64,000 nt of DNA from JAJCYK01 sp965224285 (GCA_965224285.1 OZ245043.1:558001-622000); one strand, 5' to 3'; positions 50,304-59,932 are shown, counted from the first letter of the stretch. Numbers and translations: made by a program. The notes: a model not told the origin generated them from the letters alone.

Positions 50304-52448
50304 ATGGCACTGGAGCAATTTAGTTACGACAACAAGATCGTAAAGTACTTTTCCTATGCGACCATGATCTTTGGTCTGGTAGGCATGCTGGTAGGGCTGA
50401 CACTGGCCATACAGCTATTTTACCCCATTTTTAATTTCGAACTACCCTACACCACTTTTGGCCGTATTCGGCCCTTACATACCAATGCGGTGATATTTGC
50501 CTTTGTGGGTAATGCTATGTTTGCCGGAGTATATTATTCTATGCAAAGACTGCTAAAATCCCGCATGTATAGCGATGTTTTAAGCTGGATCCACTTTTGG
50601 GGTTGGCAGCTGATCATACTGGCTGCGGCTATCAGTCTTCCTTTAGGCTATACTACTAGTAAAGAGTATGCCGAGCTGGAGTGGCCCATTGACATTGCCA
50701 TCACTATTATCTGGGTGGTGTTTGGCATTAACATGGTGGGTACTATTTTAAAACGACGGGAACGCCATATGTACGTGGCCATTTGGTTCTATATCGCCAC
50801 GTTTGTCACGGTTGCGGTGCTCCACGTGGTAAATTCATTTGAAATACCCGTAAGTTTTCTGAAGAGCTACTCCATGTTTGCCGGGGTACAGGACGCTCTG
50901 GTACAATGGTGGTACGGGCATAATGCGGTAGCGTTTTTTCTAACAACCCCCTTTCTTGGGTTGATGTATTACTACCTGCCCAAAGCAGCCAACAGGCCGG
51001 TTTATTCTTACCGATTGTCCATCATACACTTTTGGTCCCTGATATTTATTTATATCTGGGCTGGACCACACCACCTGCTTTACACTTCACTTCCCGATTG
51101 GGCTCAATCACTGGGAATGGTATTTTCCGTAATGCTGATCGCCCCATCCTGGGGAGGCATGTTGAATGGTCTCTTAACTTTACGAGGAGCCTGGGACCGG
51201 GTTCGGGAAGATCCGGTATTAAAATTTATGGTGGTGGCGGTAACCGCCTATGGTATGGCCACTCTGGAAGGTCCACTTTTATCTATTAAGTCTATCAATG
51301 CCGTCGCACACTTTACAGACTGGATCGTAGCACACGTGCATGTTGGCGGATTGGGGTGGAATGGGTTTCTTACTTTTGGCATGTTATACTGGATGGTTCC
51401 GAAAATGTGGCAAACAAAGCTTTATTCCCTGCGCTTGGCCAACTTCCATTTTTGGATTGGTACTCTGGGTATAATTTTTTATGCCTTACCAATGTATTGG
51501 GCTGGTGTTACTCAGAGCCTGATGTGGCAAGAGTTCACTGCCGATGGTTTCCTGCAATACCCAAATTTCTTGGAAACAGTCACCCAAATCATTCCCATGT
51601 ATATGACCAGAGCAGTGGGTGGAGCCATGTACCTGACCGGAGCTATCGTAATGACCTACAATATCTCTAAAACCATTGCGAAAGGTAATTTCCTGGCCAA
51701 TGAACCAGCCGAAGCTTATGGCCTGGAACGGGCCAAAGTGACCGGAGGCTCCTGGCATCAGGTATTGGAAAGAAAGCCGGTACTGTTTACCGTACTCACC
51801 CTGGTCGCCATATTGATCGGCGGTATATTCGAAATGGTCCCGACTTTTCTCATCAAGTCAAATGTACCCACTATCAGCAATGTAACCCCTTATACCCCCC
51901 TGGAACTTGAAGGACGAGATATTTATATCAGAGAAGGTTGTGTGGGTTGTCATACCCAAATGGTCCGACCGTTCAGGAGTGAAACGGAGCGATATCAGGG
52001 AGAATATTCCAAAGCAGGTGAATTTGTATATGACTACCCATTTTTATGGGGAAGCAAACGAACTGGTCCAGATCTACACCGGGTCGGGGCGAAATACCCC
52101 CATAGCTGGCATTACTATCACATGTTGGAACCTACTCAGATTTCACCTGGTTCTATCATGCCAGCTTATCCCTGGCTGATCGAAAACCGCATAGATGCCT
52201 CAGATCTGGTAGCAAAAATCAGAGCGCTTAGAAAACTGGGAGTTCCCTATGATGAAGGCTATGAACATGAAGCTATGGCTGATTTACAAAAACAGGCTGC
52301 GGAGATCGCCAATGATCTGAAAGAAGAAGACGTTGAAGTGTTTCCGGAAAGTGAGATCGTGGCTTTGATCGCATATCTGCAAAGATTGGGCACCGATATC
52401 AAGGGTAATGTAACCGCTTCTAATTCACTCACCCCTAAAGCTGAATAG
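50304..52448 (+). CDS. ccoNO: cbb3-type cytochrome c oxidase, fused CcoN-CcoO
   Basis: A 714-residue fusion, the usual arrangement in Bacteroidota. The CcoN part (about 1-480) has His59 (RPLHTN), CuB ligands His206 (WYGHNAV) and His256-His257 (AGPHHLLY), and the haem ligands His344/His346 (VAHVHVGG). The CcoO part (about 490-700) has one membrane helix (VLFTVLTLVAILIGGIFEM) and the haem site C546-VG-C549-H550 (REGCVGCHTQMVRPFRSE). It reduces O2 to water and pumps protons at low oxygen. FNR-like and Bacteroidota-type promoter elements lie upstream. Confidence 0.95.
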   Translation: MALEQFSYDNKIVKYFSYATMIFGLVGMLVGLTLAIQLFYPIFNFELPYTTFGRIRPLHTNAVIFAFVGNAMFAGVYYSMQRLLKSRMYSDVLSWIHFWGWQLIILAAAISLPLGYTTSKEYAELEWPIDIAITIIWVVFGINMVGTILKRRERHMYVAIWFYIATFVTVAVLHVVNSFEIPVSFLKSYSMFAGVQDALVQWWYGHNAVAFFLTTPFLGLMYYYLPKAANRPVYSYRLSIIHFWSLIFIYIWAGPHHLLYTSLPDWAQSLGMVFSVMLIAPSWGGMLNGLLTLRGAWDRVREDPVLKFMVVAVTAYGMATLEGPLLSIKSINAVAHFTDWIVAHVHVGGLGWNGFLTFGMLYWMVPKMWQTKLYSLRLANFHFWIGTLGIIFYALPMYWAGVTQSLMWQEFTADGFLQYPNFLETVTQIIPMYMTRAVGGAMYLTGAIVMTYNISKTIAKGNFLANEPAEAYGLERAKVTGGSWHQVLERKPVLFTVLTLVAILIGGIFEMVPTFLIKSNVPTISNVTPYTPLELEGRDIYIREGCVGCHTQMVRPFRSETERYQGEYSKAGEFVYDYPFLWGSKRTGPDLHRVGAKYPHSWHYYHMLEPTQISPGSIMPAYPWLIENRIDASDLVAKIRALRKLGVPYDEGYEHEAMADLQKQAAEIANDLKEEDVEVFPESEIVALIAYLQRLGTDIKGNVTASNSLTPKAE

Positions 52449-52450
52449 TC

Positions 52451-53482
52451 ATGTTCAAACACTATTTTCAAGAAATTCAAAATGTGGCAGTTTGGCCGGT
52501 AATCTCTTTTATTATATTTTTCGGGTTTTTTATACTGCTTCTATGGTGGTTGGTTAAGGTCGACAAGAATTATTTGAAAAAGATGAAGAACCTTCCTTTG
52601 GAAAAGAATTCTTTGAAAAAGATGACTGTAACTGGCATAATTATGGGGCTTCCATATTTGCTCAGCGCCCAGGATCAGGCCTCTTCCACCCCCTCCGATC
52701 AGGATATTCTTTTGATGTGGATCCTGATTACGGTTTTGACCATTGCCGTTTTAGTGCTCTTAGTGGCTATTTATACCATGATGGTGTTGCGCATGGTAGT
52801 AAATCAATCGCGTGAACCCAGCGCGACTGCAAAATCCCGTACCAGCTGGTTGGAATGGTGGGATCGCTTCAACAATAGGGTTCCTCCGGAAAAAGAAGAC
52901 CAGGTATTACTAGACCACAACTATGATGGTATTCGGGAGTTGGATAATCATTTACCTCCCTGGTGGACTGCCTTGTTCTATTTTACTATAGTGTTCGGAG
53001 TGATCTATATGTTGGTATACCATGTATTTGAAGCTGCTCCGCTACCAGATGAAGTATATAGACAAGAAATGGCCGCTGCTCAGACCGCCAGAGATTCGCG
53101 ATTAGTTATAGAGGGTGAAGCAGAGGGAAGTATTGATGAAAGCACGGTGACCTTTGTCGATGATGCACCAGCCTTGCAAAATGGAATGCAGATCTTTAAT
53201 ATGCAATGTGCCTCTTGTCACCGGGAGGACGGAGGAGGCAGTATAGGTCCAAATTTAACAGATCCTTACTGGCTCCATGGCGGCAGTATCCAGGATATTT
53301 TCAGGACTATTAAATATGGAGTGCCCCAGAAAGGTATGATATCCTGGGAACCCTTGCTTACTCCCCAGCAGATGCGAGATGTTTCCTCATACATCATAAC
53401 CATGCAGGGAAGCAACCCACCTAATCCTAAGGATGCACAGGGTGATCTTTACGAACCTGAAGAGGATTCCGAAAGTCCCTAA
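52451..53482 (+). CDS. ccoP: cbb3 oxidase CcoP with N-terminal CcoQ-like segment
   Basis: A 343-residue protein. The first ~50 residues form a CcoQ-like single membrane helix (VWPVISFIIFFGFFILLLWW). Then come two more helices (ILLMWILITVLTIAVLVLLV and TALFYFTIVFGVIYMLVYHV) and the CcoP-type linker DNHLPPWWTALFYF. Only one c-haem motif is present, C253-AS-C256-H257, with Met339-like ligands (KGMISWE). Proteobacterial CcoP has two haems; the single-haem form is common in Bacteroidota. Starts 2 bp after ccoNO. Confidence 0.9.
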   Translation: MFKHYFQEIQNVAVWPVISFIIFFGFFILLLWWLVKVDKNYLKKMKNLPLEKNSLKKMTVTGIIMGLPYLLSAQDQASSTPSDQDILLMWILITVLTIAVLVLLVAIYTMMVLRMVVNQSREPSATAKSRTSWLEWWDRFNNRVPPEKEDQVLLDHNYDGIRELDNHLPPWWTALFYFTIVFGVIYMLVYHVFEAAPLPDEVYRQEMAAAQTARDSRLVIEGEAEGSIDESTVTFVDDAPALQNGMQIFNMQCASCHREDGGGSIGPNLTDPYWLHGGSIQDIFRTIKYGVPQKGMISWEPLLTPQQMRDVSSYIITMQGSNPPNPKDAQGDLYEPEEDSESP

Positions 53483-54898
53483 ATGCAGGAACTTTATCAA
53501 TATGACCAGGAGTACCGGAATTCTATATCCACGGTAGATGCCGCTGGAAACCGGGTTTGGATCTATCCTAAAAAACCTTCTGGCTATTATCACCGGCTAA
53601 GAATCCTGGTTACCACAATTTTGTTAGCATTGTTGTTTGCCGGGCCTTTTATAAAAATAAATGGTCAGCCCCTTTTACTGCTCAATTTTATGGAGCGGAA
53701 ATTTATCATTTTAGGGCAAATATTTTGGCCCCAGGATTTTATTCTTTTTGGCCTGGCAATGATCACTTTTTTCGTGTTCGTGATCTTGTTTACCACAGCC
53801 TTTGGTAGGTTGTGGTGTGGCTGGGCCTGCCCCCAAACCTTATTTATGGAAATGGTTTTCCGTAAAATAGAGTATTGGATAGAAGGAGATGCCAATCAGC
53901 AACGGAAATTGGATGCCGCTCCCTGGAATACTTCCAAAATTTTTAAAAAAATTAGTAAGCAGTTCATATTTCTGGCTATTTCCATCCTGATCGGCCACCT
54001 GTTAATGGCTTATATTATAGGGATTGAACAACTAGTGGAGGTGGTTAAACAAGGTCCCGCTCAAAACTTAAGTGGATTTCTGGGACTGATTATTTTTAGC
54101 GGAATATTTTATTGGGTGTTTGCTTATTTCCGGGAGCAGGCATGTACCGTGGTGTGTCCTTATGGCCGGTTGCAAGGGGTATTATTAAACTCCGATTCAA
54201 TGGTGGTAGCCTACGACTGGTTAAGGGGGGAGCCCAGAGGTAAAATGAAAAAAGGCGAAGTGCAGCAGGCCCACGGCGACTGTATCGACTGTAAATTATG
54301 TGTCCATGCCTGTCCCACGGGCATTGATATTCGGAATGGTACACAACTGGAATGCGTCAACTGCACTGCATGTATTGATGCCTGCAACCAGGTAATGGAA
54401 AAAATTAATCGTCCCAGGGGACTTATAAGGTATGATTCGCACCATGGTATAAAAAATAAAACCCGTTTCAAATTCGGAAGCAGACTGATTGGCTATTCGG
54501 CAGTATTAGTGGGACTTATTGGCCTGTTGGGATACTTGTTGCTTAGTCGTAGCGATATTGAAGCTACTTTTTTACGGGTACCAGGTCAGACTTTTCAAAA
54601 AACCGATGATGGAAAAATCACCAACCTGTATAATGTACAGTTTATCAATAAAACTTTTGAGGATATCCCTTTGGAGTTAAAAATTGAAAACCAACCTCAA
54701 GCGGAGATTCAGCAGGTTGGGCATCAGTCAGTTCTGGTTCCGGCCAACGATATGCTGGAAGCGGTATATTTCATCGCAATACCAGTTGAAAAAATAAGCC
54801 AGGCTAAAACACCGTTAAGAATAGCGGTGTACAGTGAGGGTCGATTCATAGATAGAATTAAAACTAATTTTTTAGGTCCAGTTATAATAAATCCGTGA
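53483..54898 (+). CDS. ccoG: CcoG cytochrome c oxidase accessory ferredoxin
   Basis: A 471-residue membrane protein with about five helices and two [4Fe-4S] motifs at Cys267/270/273/277 (CIDCKLCVHACPTG) and Cys291/294/297/301 (CVNCTACIDACNQ). The NapH-like WCGWACPQ segment is present near residue 112. CcoG reduces copper for cbb3 oxidase biogenesis. It starts directly after the ccoP stop and ends in the TGATG junction with ccoH. A C-terminal immunoglobulin-like segment (DIPLELKIENQP) is typical of the family. Confidence 0.92.
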   Translation: MQELYQYDQEYRNSISTVDAAGNRVWIYPKKPSGYYHRLRILVTTILLALLFAGPFIKINGQPLLLLNFMERKFIILGQIFWPQDFILFGLAMITFFVFVILFTTAFGRLWCGWACPQTLFMEMVFRKIEYWIEGDANQQRKLDAAPWNTSKIFKKISKQFIFLAISILIGHLLMAYIIGIEQLVEVVKQGPAQNLSGFLGLIIFSGIFYWVFAYFREQACTVVCPYGRLQGVLLNSDSMVVAYDWLRGEPRGKMKKGEVQQAHGDCIDCKLCVHACPTGIDIRNGTQLECVNCTACIDACNQVMEKINRPRGLIRYDSHHGIKNKTRFKFGSRLIGYSAVLVGLIGLLGYLLLSRSDIEATFLRVPGQTFQKTDDGKITNLYNVQFINKTFEDIPLELKIENQPQAEIQQVGHQSVLVPANDMLEAVYFIAIPVEKISQAKTPLRIAVYSEGRFIDRIKTNFLGPVIINP

Positions 54899-55335
54899 TG
54901 AATTGGGGTAGGTCTATAATATTGGCGTTTGTACTGTTTGGATTATTCTTAACATTGCTGGCGGTGAAATCATTCAGGTCAGATATCAGTCTGGTTTCTA
55001 ACGACTATTATCAGCAGGAATTGGCCTATCAGAATCGGATTGACAAGCTTGAAAATGAGCAGAACTTAGAGGAGTCGGTAGTCATTAAACTGAACAAGGA
55101 GGCTGGATTGTTAGTAGTTAAGTTTCCCGAATCTTTCTCCAGGGTAAAGGGTACTGTGGTGCTGTATAGACCGGCCGATGCTGCTCAAGACCGGCAATGG
55201 ATCATAGACTTGGACCACAACAATTTACAGAGTTTCCCTTTGCAGGATTGTGCTTCTGGCTTATGGAAATTAAAGTTGGATTGGGAGGTTCAGGGGTTGG
55301 CGTATTACAAAGAACAAACTGTTTATTTGCCATGA
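54898..55335 (+). CDS. ccoH: CcoH/FixH-family protein
   Basis: A 145-residue protein with one N-terminal helix (IILAFVLFGLFLTLLAV), then VSNDYYQQELAYQNRIDKLENE, the FixH signature, and a beta-sandwich domain. CcoH is a small membrane protein required to stabilise cbb3 oxidase. The ATG at 54898 overlaps the preceding stop (TGATG). It overlaps the next gene by 4 bp, extending the coupled chain. Confidence 0.88.
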   Translation: MNWGRSIILAFVLFGLFLTLLAVKSFRSDISLVSNDYYQQELAYQNRIDKLENEQNLEESVVIKLNKEAGLLVVKFPESFSRVKGTVVLYRPADAAQDRQWIIDLDHNNLQSFPLQDCASGLWKLKLDWEVQGLAYYKEQTVYLP

Positions 55336-55997
55336 TCTGGAGTGCCTTGGTTATGGGTTTGGCTGGAGGATTTCATTGCCTTTCAATGTGTGGGCCTATA
55401 GTATGGACGTTACACCAGGTGCGATCTCAAACCAATTCTGACCTGTGGCGTTATCACGGTGGTAAAATTACCGGGTATATGTTCATGGGAGCAATCGCCT
55501 CATTGCTAGGGTGGGGGATAGAATGGGTAGTTGGGCCCAAAGTTCTTACTATAGGGGCAGGGTTGATTTTAATTGGATTTCTCTTTAACCGGAACCTAAA
55601 TGGAATATTGCTGGGTTCCAGGTGGTGGAGATGGGTGAAGCATAGAATTTCTCTGTTAATAAAATCCCGTAAAAATCTTTATTGGTTGGGAGTGCTAAAC
55701 GGATGGCTTCCCTGCGGTTTAACCTATGCCGCACTTACTATCGCGGCTTCAACGGGCGATCCTATTTCAGGGATCAGCTACATGGCTCTTTTTGGTATCG
55801 GCACTACTCCCTGGCTAATCGCGGTAGTGAAAGGTACCGGTTGGATTCCTCAAAAACTCACCTCTATAAAATATATGGTCCGGGGCAGTATTGGATTTTT
55901 AGCAGTTTTGTTGATATTAAGGGGTATGGAATTGGGTATTCCCCTGGTAAGTCCTGAATTCCAGCCACCAACGAATTCGGTTACTGTTTGTAAATAA
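55332..55997 (+). CDS. SafE/TauE-like membrane protein of the cco cluster
   Basis: Read from the ATG at 55332 (221 residues), which overlaps the ccoH stop (ATGA); the upstream ATG at 55197 would overlap ccoH by 139 bp. It has about six helices and the motif AGGFHCLSMCGPIV, the HCxxMCGP copper-binding signature of the SafE/CcoA-neighbour family. A second copper-type region (LNGWLPCGLTYAAL) matches too. Members accompanying cco genes are thought to move copper for oxidase assembly; function here is by context. Confidence 0.85.
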   Translation: MIWSALVMGLAGGFHCLSMCGPIVWTLHQVRSQTNSDLWRYHGGKITGYMFMGAIASLLGWGIEWVVGPKVLTIGAGLILIGFLFNRNLNGILLGSRWWRWVKHRISLLIKSRKNLYWLGVLNGWLPCGLTYAALTIAASTGDPISGISYMALFGIGTTPWLIAVVKGTGWIPQKLTSIKYMVRGSIGFLAVLLILRGMELGIPLVSPEFQPPTNSVTVCK

Positions 55998-56013
55998 ACC
56001 ACCAACAGATCAA

Positions 56014-57921
56014 ATGGGAGAGCTACAAGTAATTCCCGTGCTTGATTCAACTGATATCCGCAGCTACAGCCAGGCATTATTTGATGATGTGGCAGCTCTG
56101 GAGCAATTAATTGAGCAGGGAATGATTGAACAGGGGGTTTATCGAATGGGAGCCGAGCAGGAGCTTTGCCTGGTTGATCATCATTATCGGCCCGCACCTT
56201 ACTCAGATGAAATTCTGGCCAAGATAGATGACCCTCATTTTACTACGGAACTGGCTAAATTTAATCTGGAAATAAATCTGGATCCTTTGAGTTTTAAAGA
56301 CGATTGCTTTGCGCTTTTGGCCCAGCAGATTAATACCCGCCTGGACCAATGCAAGAAAGTGACGGCAACTTTTGACTGTCAACCTTTGTTGACAGGGATT
56401 TTACCCACTATTCGTTCCACAGAGCTTAGTTTGGACTTTATGACCACCCGTCAGCGGTATTATGCACTCAACGCGGCTATCCAACATACCAGGAATAAAC
56501 CGCAGGAGTTTTATATCCAGGGCACTGATGAGCTGGTGACCAATGATAAATCGGTGATGTTCGAAAGTTGCAATACCAGTTTTCAAATACATTATCAACT
56601 GGGAGCGGAACACTTTGTGCCTCTATATAACTGGGCGCAGGCTATTTCAGCTCCGGTATTAGCCGCCTGTACCAATTCGCCCATGTTTATGGGTAGAAGA
56701 TTATGGAGGGAAACTCGCATTGCTCTTTTTCAGCAAGCTACCGATACTCGGGGCTACCAGGATGAACTACGGGTTACCAAACCCAGAGTTATGTTTGGCG
56801 ATAGCTGGCTGGAAAAAGGGCTTCCAAACATGATCAAAGAAGATATATCCACTTTCAGACCCTTGGTAATCAGAGAAGGGCTGGCTGCATCTTTAAAAGA
56901 ACTGGAACAAGGCAAGATCCCTTCGTTAAAAGCTTATTCACTATTCAATGGTACTATTTATCGTTGGAATCGTCCATGTTATGGAATAACCAAAGGCAAA
57001 CCGCATCTCCGAATAGAAAACAGGTATATACCTGCTGGGCCAACCGTAGAGGACCAGGTGGCCAATGCCGCTTTTTGGTTGGGATTAATGCATTTTGCCT
57101 TAGATAATCCCTTGGAGGTTGAGCGGAGAATGGAATTTCACCAAGCTAAAACAAATTTCTTAAGAGCTGCCAGACATGGTCTCAACACTACTTTTGACTG
57201 GCTGGATGGAAAAACTCAAGTTGCTTCCAAATTAATCTTAAAAAAGCTATTACCTGCTTCAGGGAAGGGCTTACACAGCGCCGGAATTGCCGATTCAGAT
57301 ATTGACCACTATTTAGGCATCATCCAGAAACGGGTCCATAAGGGAAAAACTGGTTGCTCTTGGATTTTAAATGCTTTCAATAGTTTAAGTAAACAATATT
57401 CTCAAGACACAGCCCTGACCGGACTTACTGAAGGAATGATCCATAGACTGGCTGAGGGACATCCGGTGCATAAATGGAAGCCCATACAAGCCGATGAAAT
57501 TTCTGATGGTGAATTCCGGTTCCAGCGGATTGATCAGATCATGTCCAAGAAGCTCTACACCGTAAGCCAGGACGATATAATTGATCTGGTCCCCAATATT
57601 ATGAAATGGAATCAAATCCGGCACATGCTGGTCGAGGACCGGTTTGGTCATCTGGTAGGCTTGGTTACCATAGGCAGGCTGGGTCAGTATTATGCGGAAC
57701 AGCAACAACAGCAGCCGGCAGTAAAGGTTAAGGATGTAATGATCAGCAAAGTGATCACCGTAAGGCCAGATACACCGACTCTGGAGGCTTTAAAACTTAT
57801 GAAATCCAAACAAATTGGATGCCTGCCGGTGCTTAATGAGCAGAATAGGCTGGTAGGCATAGTTACCGAAAAGGACTTCCTGCCAATCGTTGAGTCTTAT
57901 CTGTCTCGGCCAAAGAGTTGA
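56014..57921 (+). CDS. GCS2-like carboxylate-amine ligase with C-terminal CBS pair
   Basis: A 635-residue protein. Residues about 20-450 belong to the glutamate-cysteine ligase GCS2-type superfamily (MGAEQELCLVD, FNLEINLDPL, EFYIQGTDELV, and HLRIENRYIPAG). Two CBS motifs follow at about 510-560 (MSKKLYTVSQDDIIDL) and 570-630 (VKVKDVMISKVITVRPDTPT, then GCLPVLNEQNRLVGIV). CBS pairs bind adenosine nucleotides, suggesting energy-state control of an ATP-dependent ligation. Substrates are unknown. It begins 16 bp after the SafE-like gene and sits before a Usp gene. Confidence 0.82.
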   Translation: MGELQVIPVLDSTDIRSYSQALFDDVAALEQLIEQGMIEQGVYRMGAEQELCLVDHHYRPAPYSDEILAKIDDPHFTTELAKFNLEINLDPLSFKDDCFALLAQQINTRLDQCKKVTATFDCQPLLTGILPTIRSTELSLDFMTTRQRYYALNAAIQHTRNKPQEFYIQGTDELVTNDKSVMFESCNTSFQIHYQLGAEHFVPLYNWAQAISAPVLAACTNSPMFMGRRLWRETRIALFQQATDTRGYQDELRVTKPRVMFGDSWLEKGLPNMIKEDISTFRPLVIREGLAASLKELEQGKIPSLKAYSLFNGTIYRWNRPCYGITKGKPHLRIENRYIPAGPTVEDQVANAAFWLGLMHFALDNPLEVERRMEFHQAKTNFLRAARHGLNTTFDWLDGKTQVASKLILKKLLPASGKGLHSAGIADSDIDHYLGIIQKRVHKGKTGCSWILNAFNSLSKQYSQDTALTGLTEGMIHRLAEGHPVHKWKPIQADEISDGEFRFQRIDQIMSKKLYTVSQDDIIDLVPNIMKWNQIRHMLVEDRFGHLVGLVTIGRLGQYYAEQQQQQPAVKVKDVMISKVITVRPDTPTLEALKLMKSKQIGCLPVLNEQNRLVGIVTEKDFLPIVESYLSRPKS

Positions 57922-58008
57922 TCAAATTCAATGGTCATTGTGAGGTAGATCATACATTCTCACAGATCACTTTCACATCTTATGCTGTATATCGAAGCAG
58001 ACTGCATC

Positions 58009-58896
58009 ATGAAAAGCATTTTGTTGCCCACGGATTTTTCTACAGTTGCAAAAAACGCTCTGGATTTTGCTACCCAGTTGGCCATTAGAAAGCATATGGA
58101 AATCAAACTGTTGCATGTGGTGGAAAGGTCAGATTTATACATTACGGCAGTTACCGAGGGGCTTCACCACCAGATGAACAATGTTCACTTGCTCAGGCTT
58201 TTGGAAAAAGTAAAATCACAATTGGAAATGATTTGCGGGGAATTGGAACGAAAGGAGATCCCGACCAGCTATCAAATTAAAATTGGTCACCCTTTTCACC
58301 ATATAAGTGATGTGGTTAAAAACCAGCAATGCGATCTGATCGTGATGGGTGCGCATGGAGCTTCCGGCTTTGATCAATGGGTTTTCGGGACTACTGCCGA
58401 AAGGATCCTGCGGTCCTCATCTTGCCCGGTAATTATATTAAAAGAAGCCACGATCCTGAATGAAATCAAAAAAGTAGTTTTTCCTTATTATTCACTTGCA
58501 GCACCAGAGGATCAGTCCTATATGTTGAAAGCAGTACAGGACCTCTTCGGAGGCGAGATTTATCTGGTAACCATAAACGTTCCTGGAAACTTTATCTGTC
58601 AGCGGGATGGGATGATGAAATTAGCGGACTTTGCCAGAAATAACAGCATTCATAATTTCCACAGTTTTATTTACAATGATGTAACTGAGGAAGCCGGGTT
58701 ACTGCACTACGCAGAGGATATTAAGGCCGATCTGGTTGTGATAGGATCGCATAGGAGAGGAGCCTTGAGCCATATTTTTAGCGGTAGTATTACAGAGAGC
58801 CTCGTTGATCATATCGCATTGCCAGTATTCTCCTTTCCCCTTGGGCAATCACCCAAATCATTAAACAAAAAAGAAAACAGCTATGATCACCAGTAA
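58009..58896 (+). CDS. Universal stress protein, tandem Usp domains
   Basis: Read from the ATG at 58009 (295 residues; KSILLPTDFSTVAKNAL is the family start). Domain one contains G-x2-G-x9-G-T (MGAHGASGFDQWVFGTT). Domain two ends with a similar IGSHRRGALSHIFSGSITES motif, so both domains are fairly intact. The upstream gap holds a dyad TGTGAG-N14-CTCACA. It overlaps the downstream coiled-coil gene by 14 bp, so the two are co-translated. Confidence 0.87.
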   Translation: MKSILLPTDFSTVAKNALDFATQLAIRKHMEIKLLHVVERSDLYITAVTEGLHHQMNNVHLLRLLEKVKSQLEMICGELERKEIPTSYQIKIGHPFHHISDVVKNQQCDLIVMGAHGASGFDQWVFGTTAERILRSSSCPVIILKEATILNEIKKVVFPYYSLAAPEDQSYMLKAVQDLFGGEIYLVTINVPGNFICQRDGMMKLADFARNNSIHNFHSFIYNDVTEEAGLLHYAEDIKADLVVIGSHRRGALSHIFSGSITESLVDHIALPVFSFPLGQSPKSLNKKENSYDHQ

Positions 58897-59278
58897 TCAA
58901 CTTGCAACACATCATCAATATCTGAAATGGAAATTAGAATTAGAGCAATGGCTGGACGAACTTGAACAGTGGGAAAGCGAATTGACTGAGTTAAATGAAT
59001 ATTTGGGGATAATAGGTCAGTCAATACACCAACACCGTAATCACTATCAACAACATCGTCGCCTTCTTCTTGAACACTCCTTGCATATTAGCAGCCAGGA
59101 GATGGATTTAGAAACAGATGCCAGGCAACCTACGACGCATTCCCGGTTTTCCGAAAAACATCAAAAACTTCAGCAAATTCAGTTGGAGTTTAAAGCACGT
59201 TTTCTGGAACTGAAAAAGCGGCACAAATCGCTAAATGAACTAATTAAAGCCTTTAGGCGAATGCTGGAACTCAGGTAA
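58883..59278 (+). CDS. Small coiled-coil protein coupled to a Usp
   Basis: A 131-residue, strongly helical, charged protein with no signal peptide or membrane segment. Two heptad-rich stretches (LELEQWLDELEQWESELTEL and HQKLQQIQLEFKARFLELKK) are separated by a polar loop (about 75-88). No family is recognised. Its 14-bp overlap with the Usp gene suggests it binds or sequesters that stress protein, but this is inference. Confidence 0.6.
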   Translation: MITSNQLATHHQYLKWKLELEQWLDELEQWESELTELNEYLGIIGQSIHQHRNHYQQHRRLLLEHSLHISSQEMDLETDARQPTTHSRFSEKHQKLQQIQLEFKARFLELKKRHKSLNELIKAFRRMLELR

Positions 59279-59382
59279 TCTCTAATGTATTGCCACCGTA
59301 ACAGAAAGATTTTCGTAACCTTTCCGGAGATTATTCAGTATAATTTATAGATTAGTACCTTGTAATACAAAATACCTAACTA

Positions 59383-59859
59383 ATGAAAAGCTACTTAATA
59401 GTATTCGCCATCCTGATCGGCTGTAGTTACGGGCAGGCTCAGAGCAAAGTGCACGCCAGCGACCTTAAGGGTAAATGGAAGATGGTTTTCGATATTGATG
59501 AAACCGATATCGAAGAGGAATTGGAAGATGAGGATGTGCCTTGGATTGGCCGCTTATTTGCTAAATCGGTGACCTCATTAGTGTTTGGAATCCTGGATGA
59601 GATCGATGTTGAGATGCATTTCCTCAATCAGAATCGTTTAAAAATCGTAATAAATGCGTTCGGGGAACGCGAAGTAGAGTATGGCAAATGGTACATTGAT
59701 CGTCATGGAGCCTTAATTTTGGATGACCACCGTTGGGACCAAGATCGTCATCACCACGATAATGATATCTGGTTAATGAAGAACCGGCAACTGGTAGCTT
59801 ACGAACAGCAAGGTAAAAAGCTGGACAGACAGCCAGTGTACTTAGTGCGCATTGACTAA
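59383..59859 (+). CDS. Small secreted lipocalin-like protein
   Basis: A 158-residue protein with a signal peptide ending YGQAQ and a central domain opening with DLKGKWKMVFDIDE, a G-x-W lipocalin-type start. Acidic residues (EEELEDEDVP) and a basic/histidine-rich patch (RWDQDRHHHDNDIW) occur later. It is short for a true lipocalin (usually 150-180 mature). Ligand unknown. A terminator follows. Confidence 0.55.
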   Translation: MKSYLIVFAILIGCSYGQAQSKVHASDLKGKWKMVFDIDETDIEEELEDEDVPWIGRLFAKSVTSLVFGILDEIDVEMHFLNQNRLKIVINAFGEREVEYGKWYIDRHGALILDDHRWDQDRHHHDNDIWLMKNRQLVAYEQQGKKLDRQPVYLVRID

Positions 59860-59880
59860 TTCCGCAAAATCATTACTATG

Positions 59881-59910
59881 AAAACCGGTGTTTCACTCAT
59901 CGGTTTTTTT
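59881..59910 (+). terminator. Rho-independent terminator after the lipocalin-like gene
   Basis: AAAACCG pairs with CGGTTTT across about 13 loop bases that hold a further short TG/CA step, followed by a T7 run. It ends the unit 21 bp after the stop at 59859. Confidence 0.75.
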
Positions 59911-59932
59911 ATAGAATTTTCTAGCTTTAGGC

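Noticed and set aside
57920..58008. TGTGAG-N14-CTCACA dyad as a Crp operator
   Set aside because: The spacer is too long for a Crp or FNR site (4-6 bp) and the T-tract of a terminator is absent; it is recorded only in the Usp entry.
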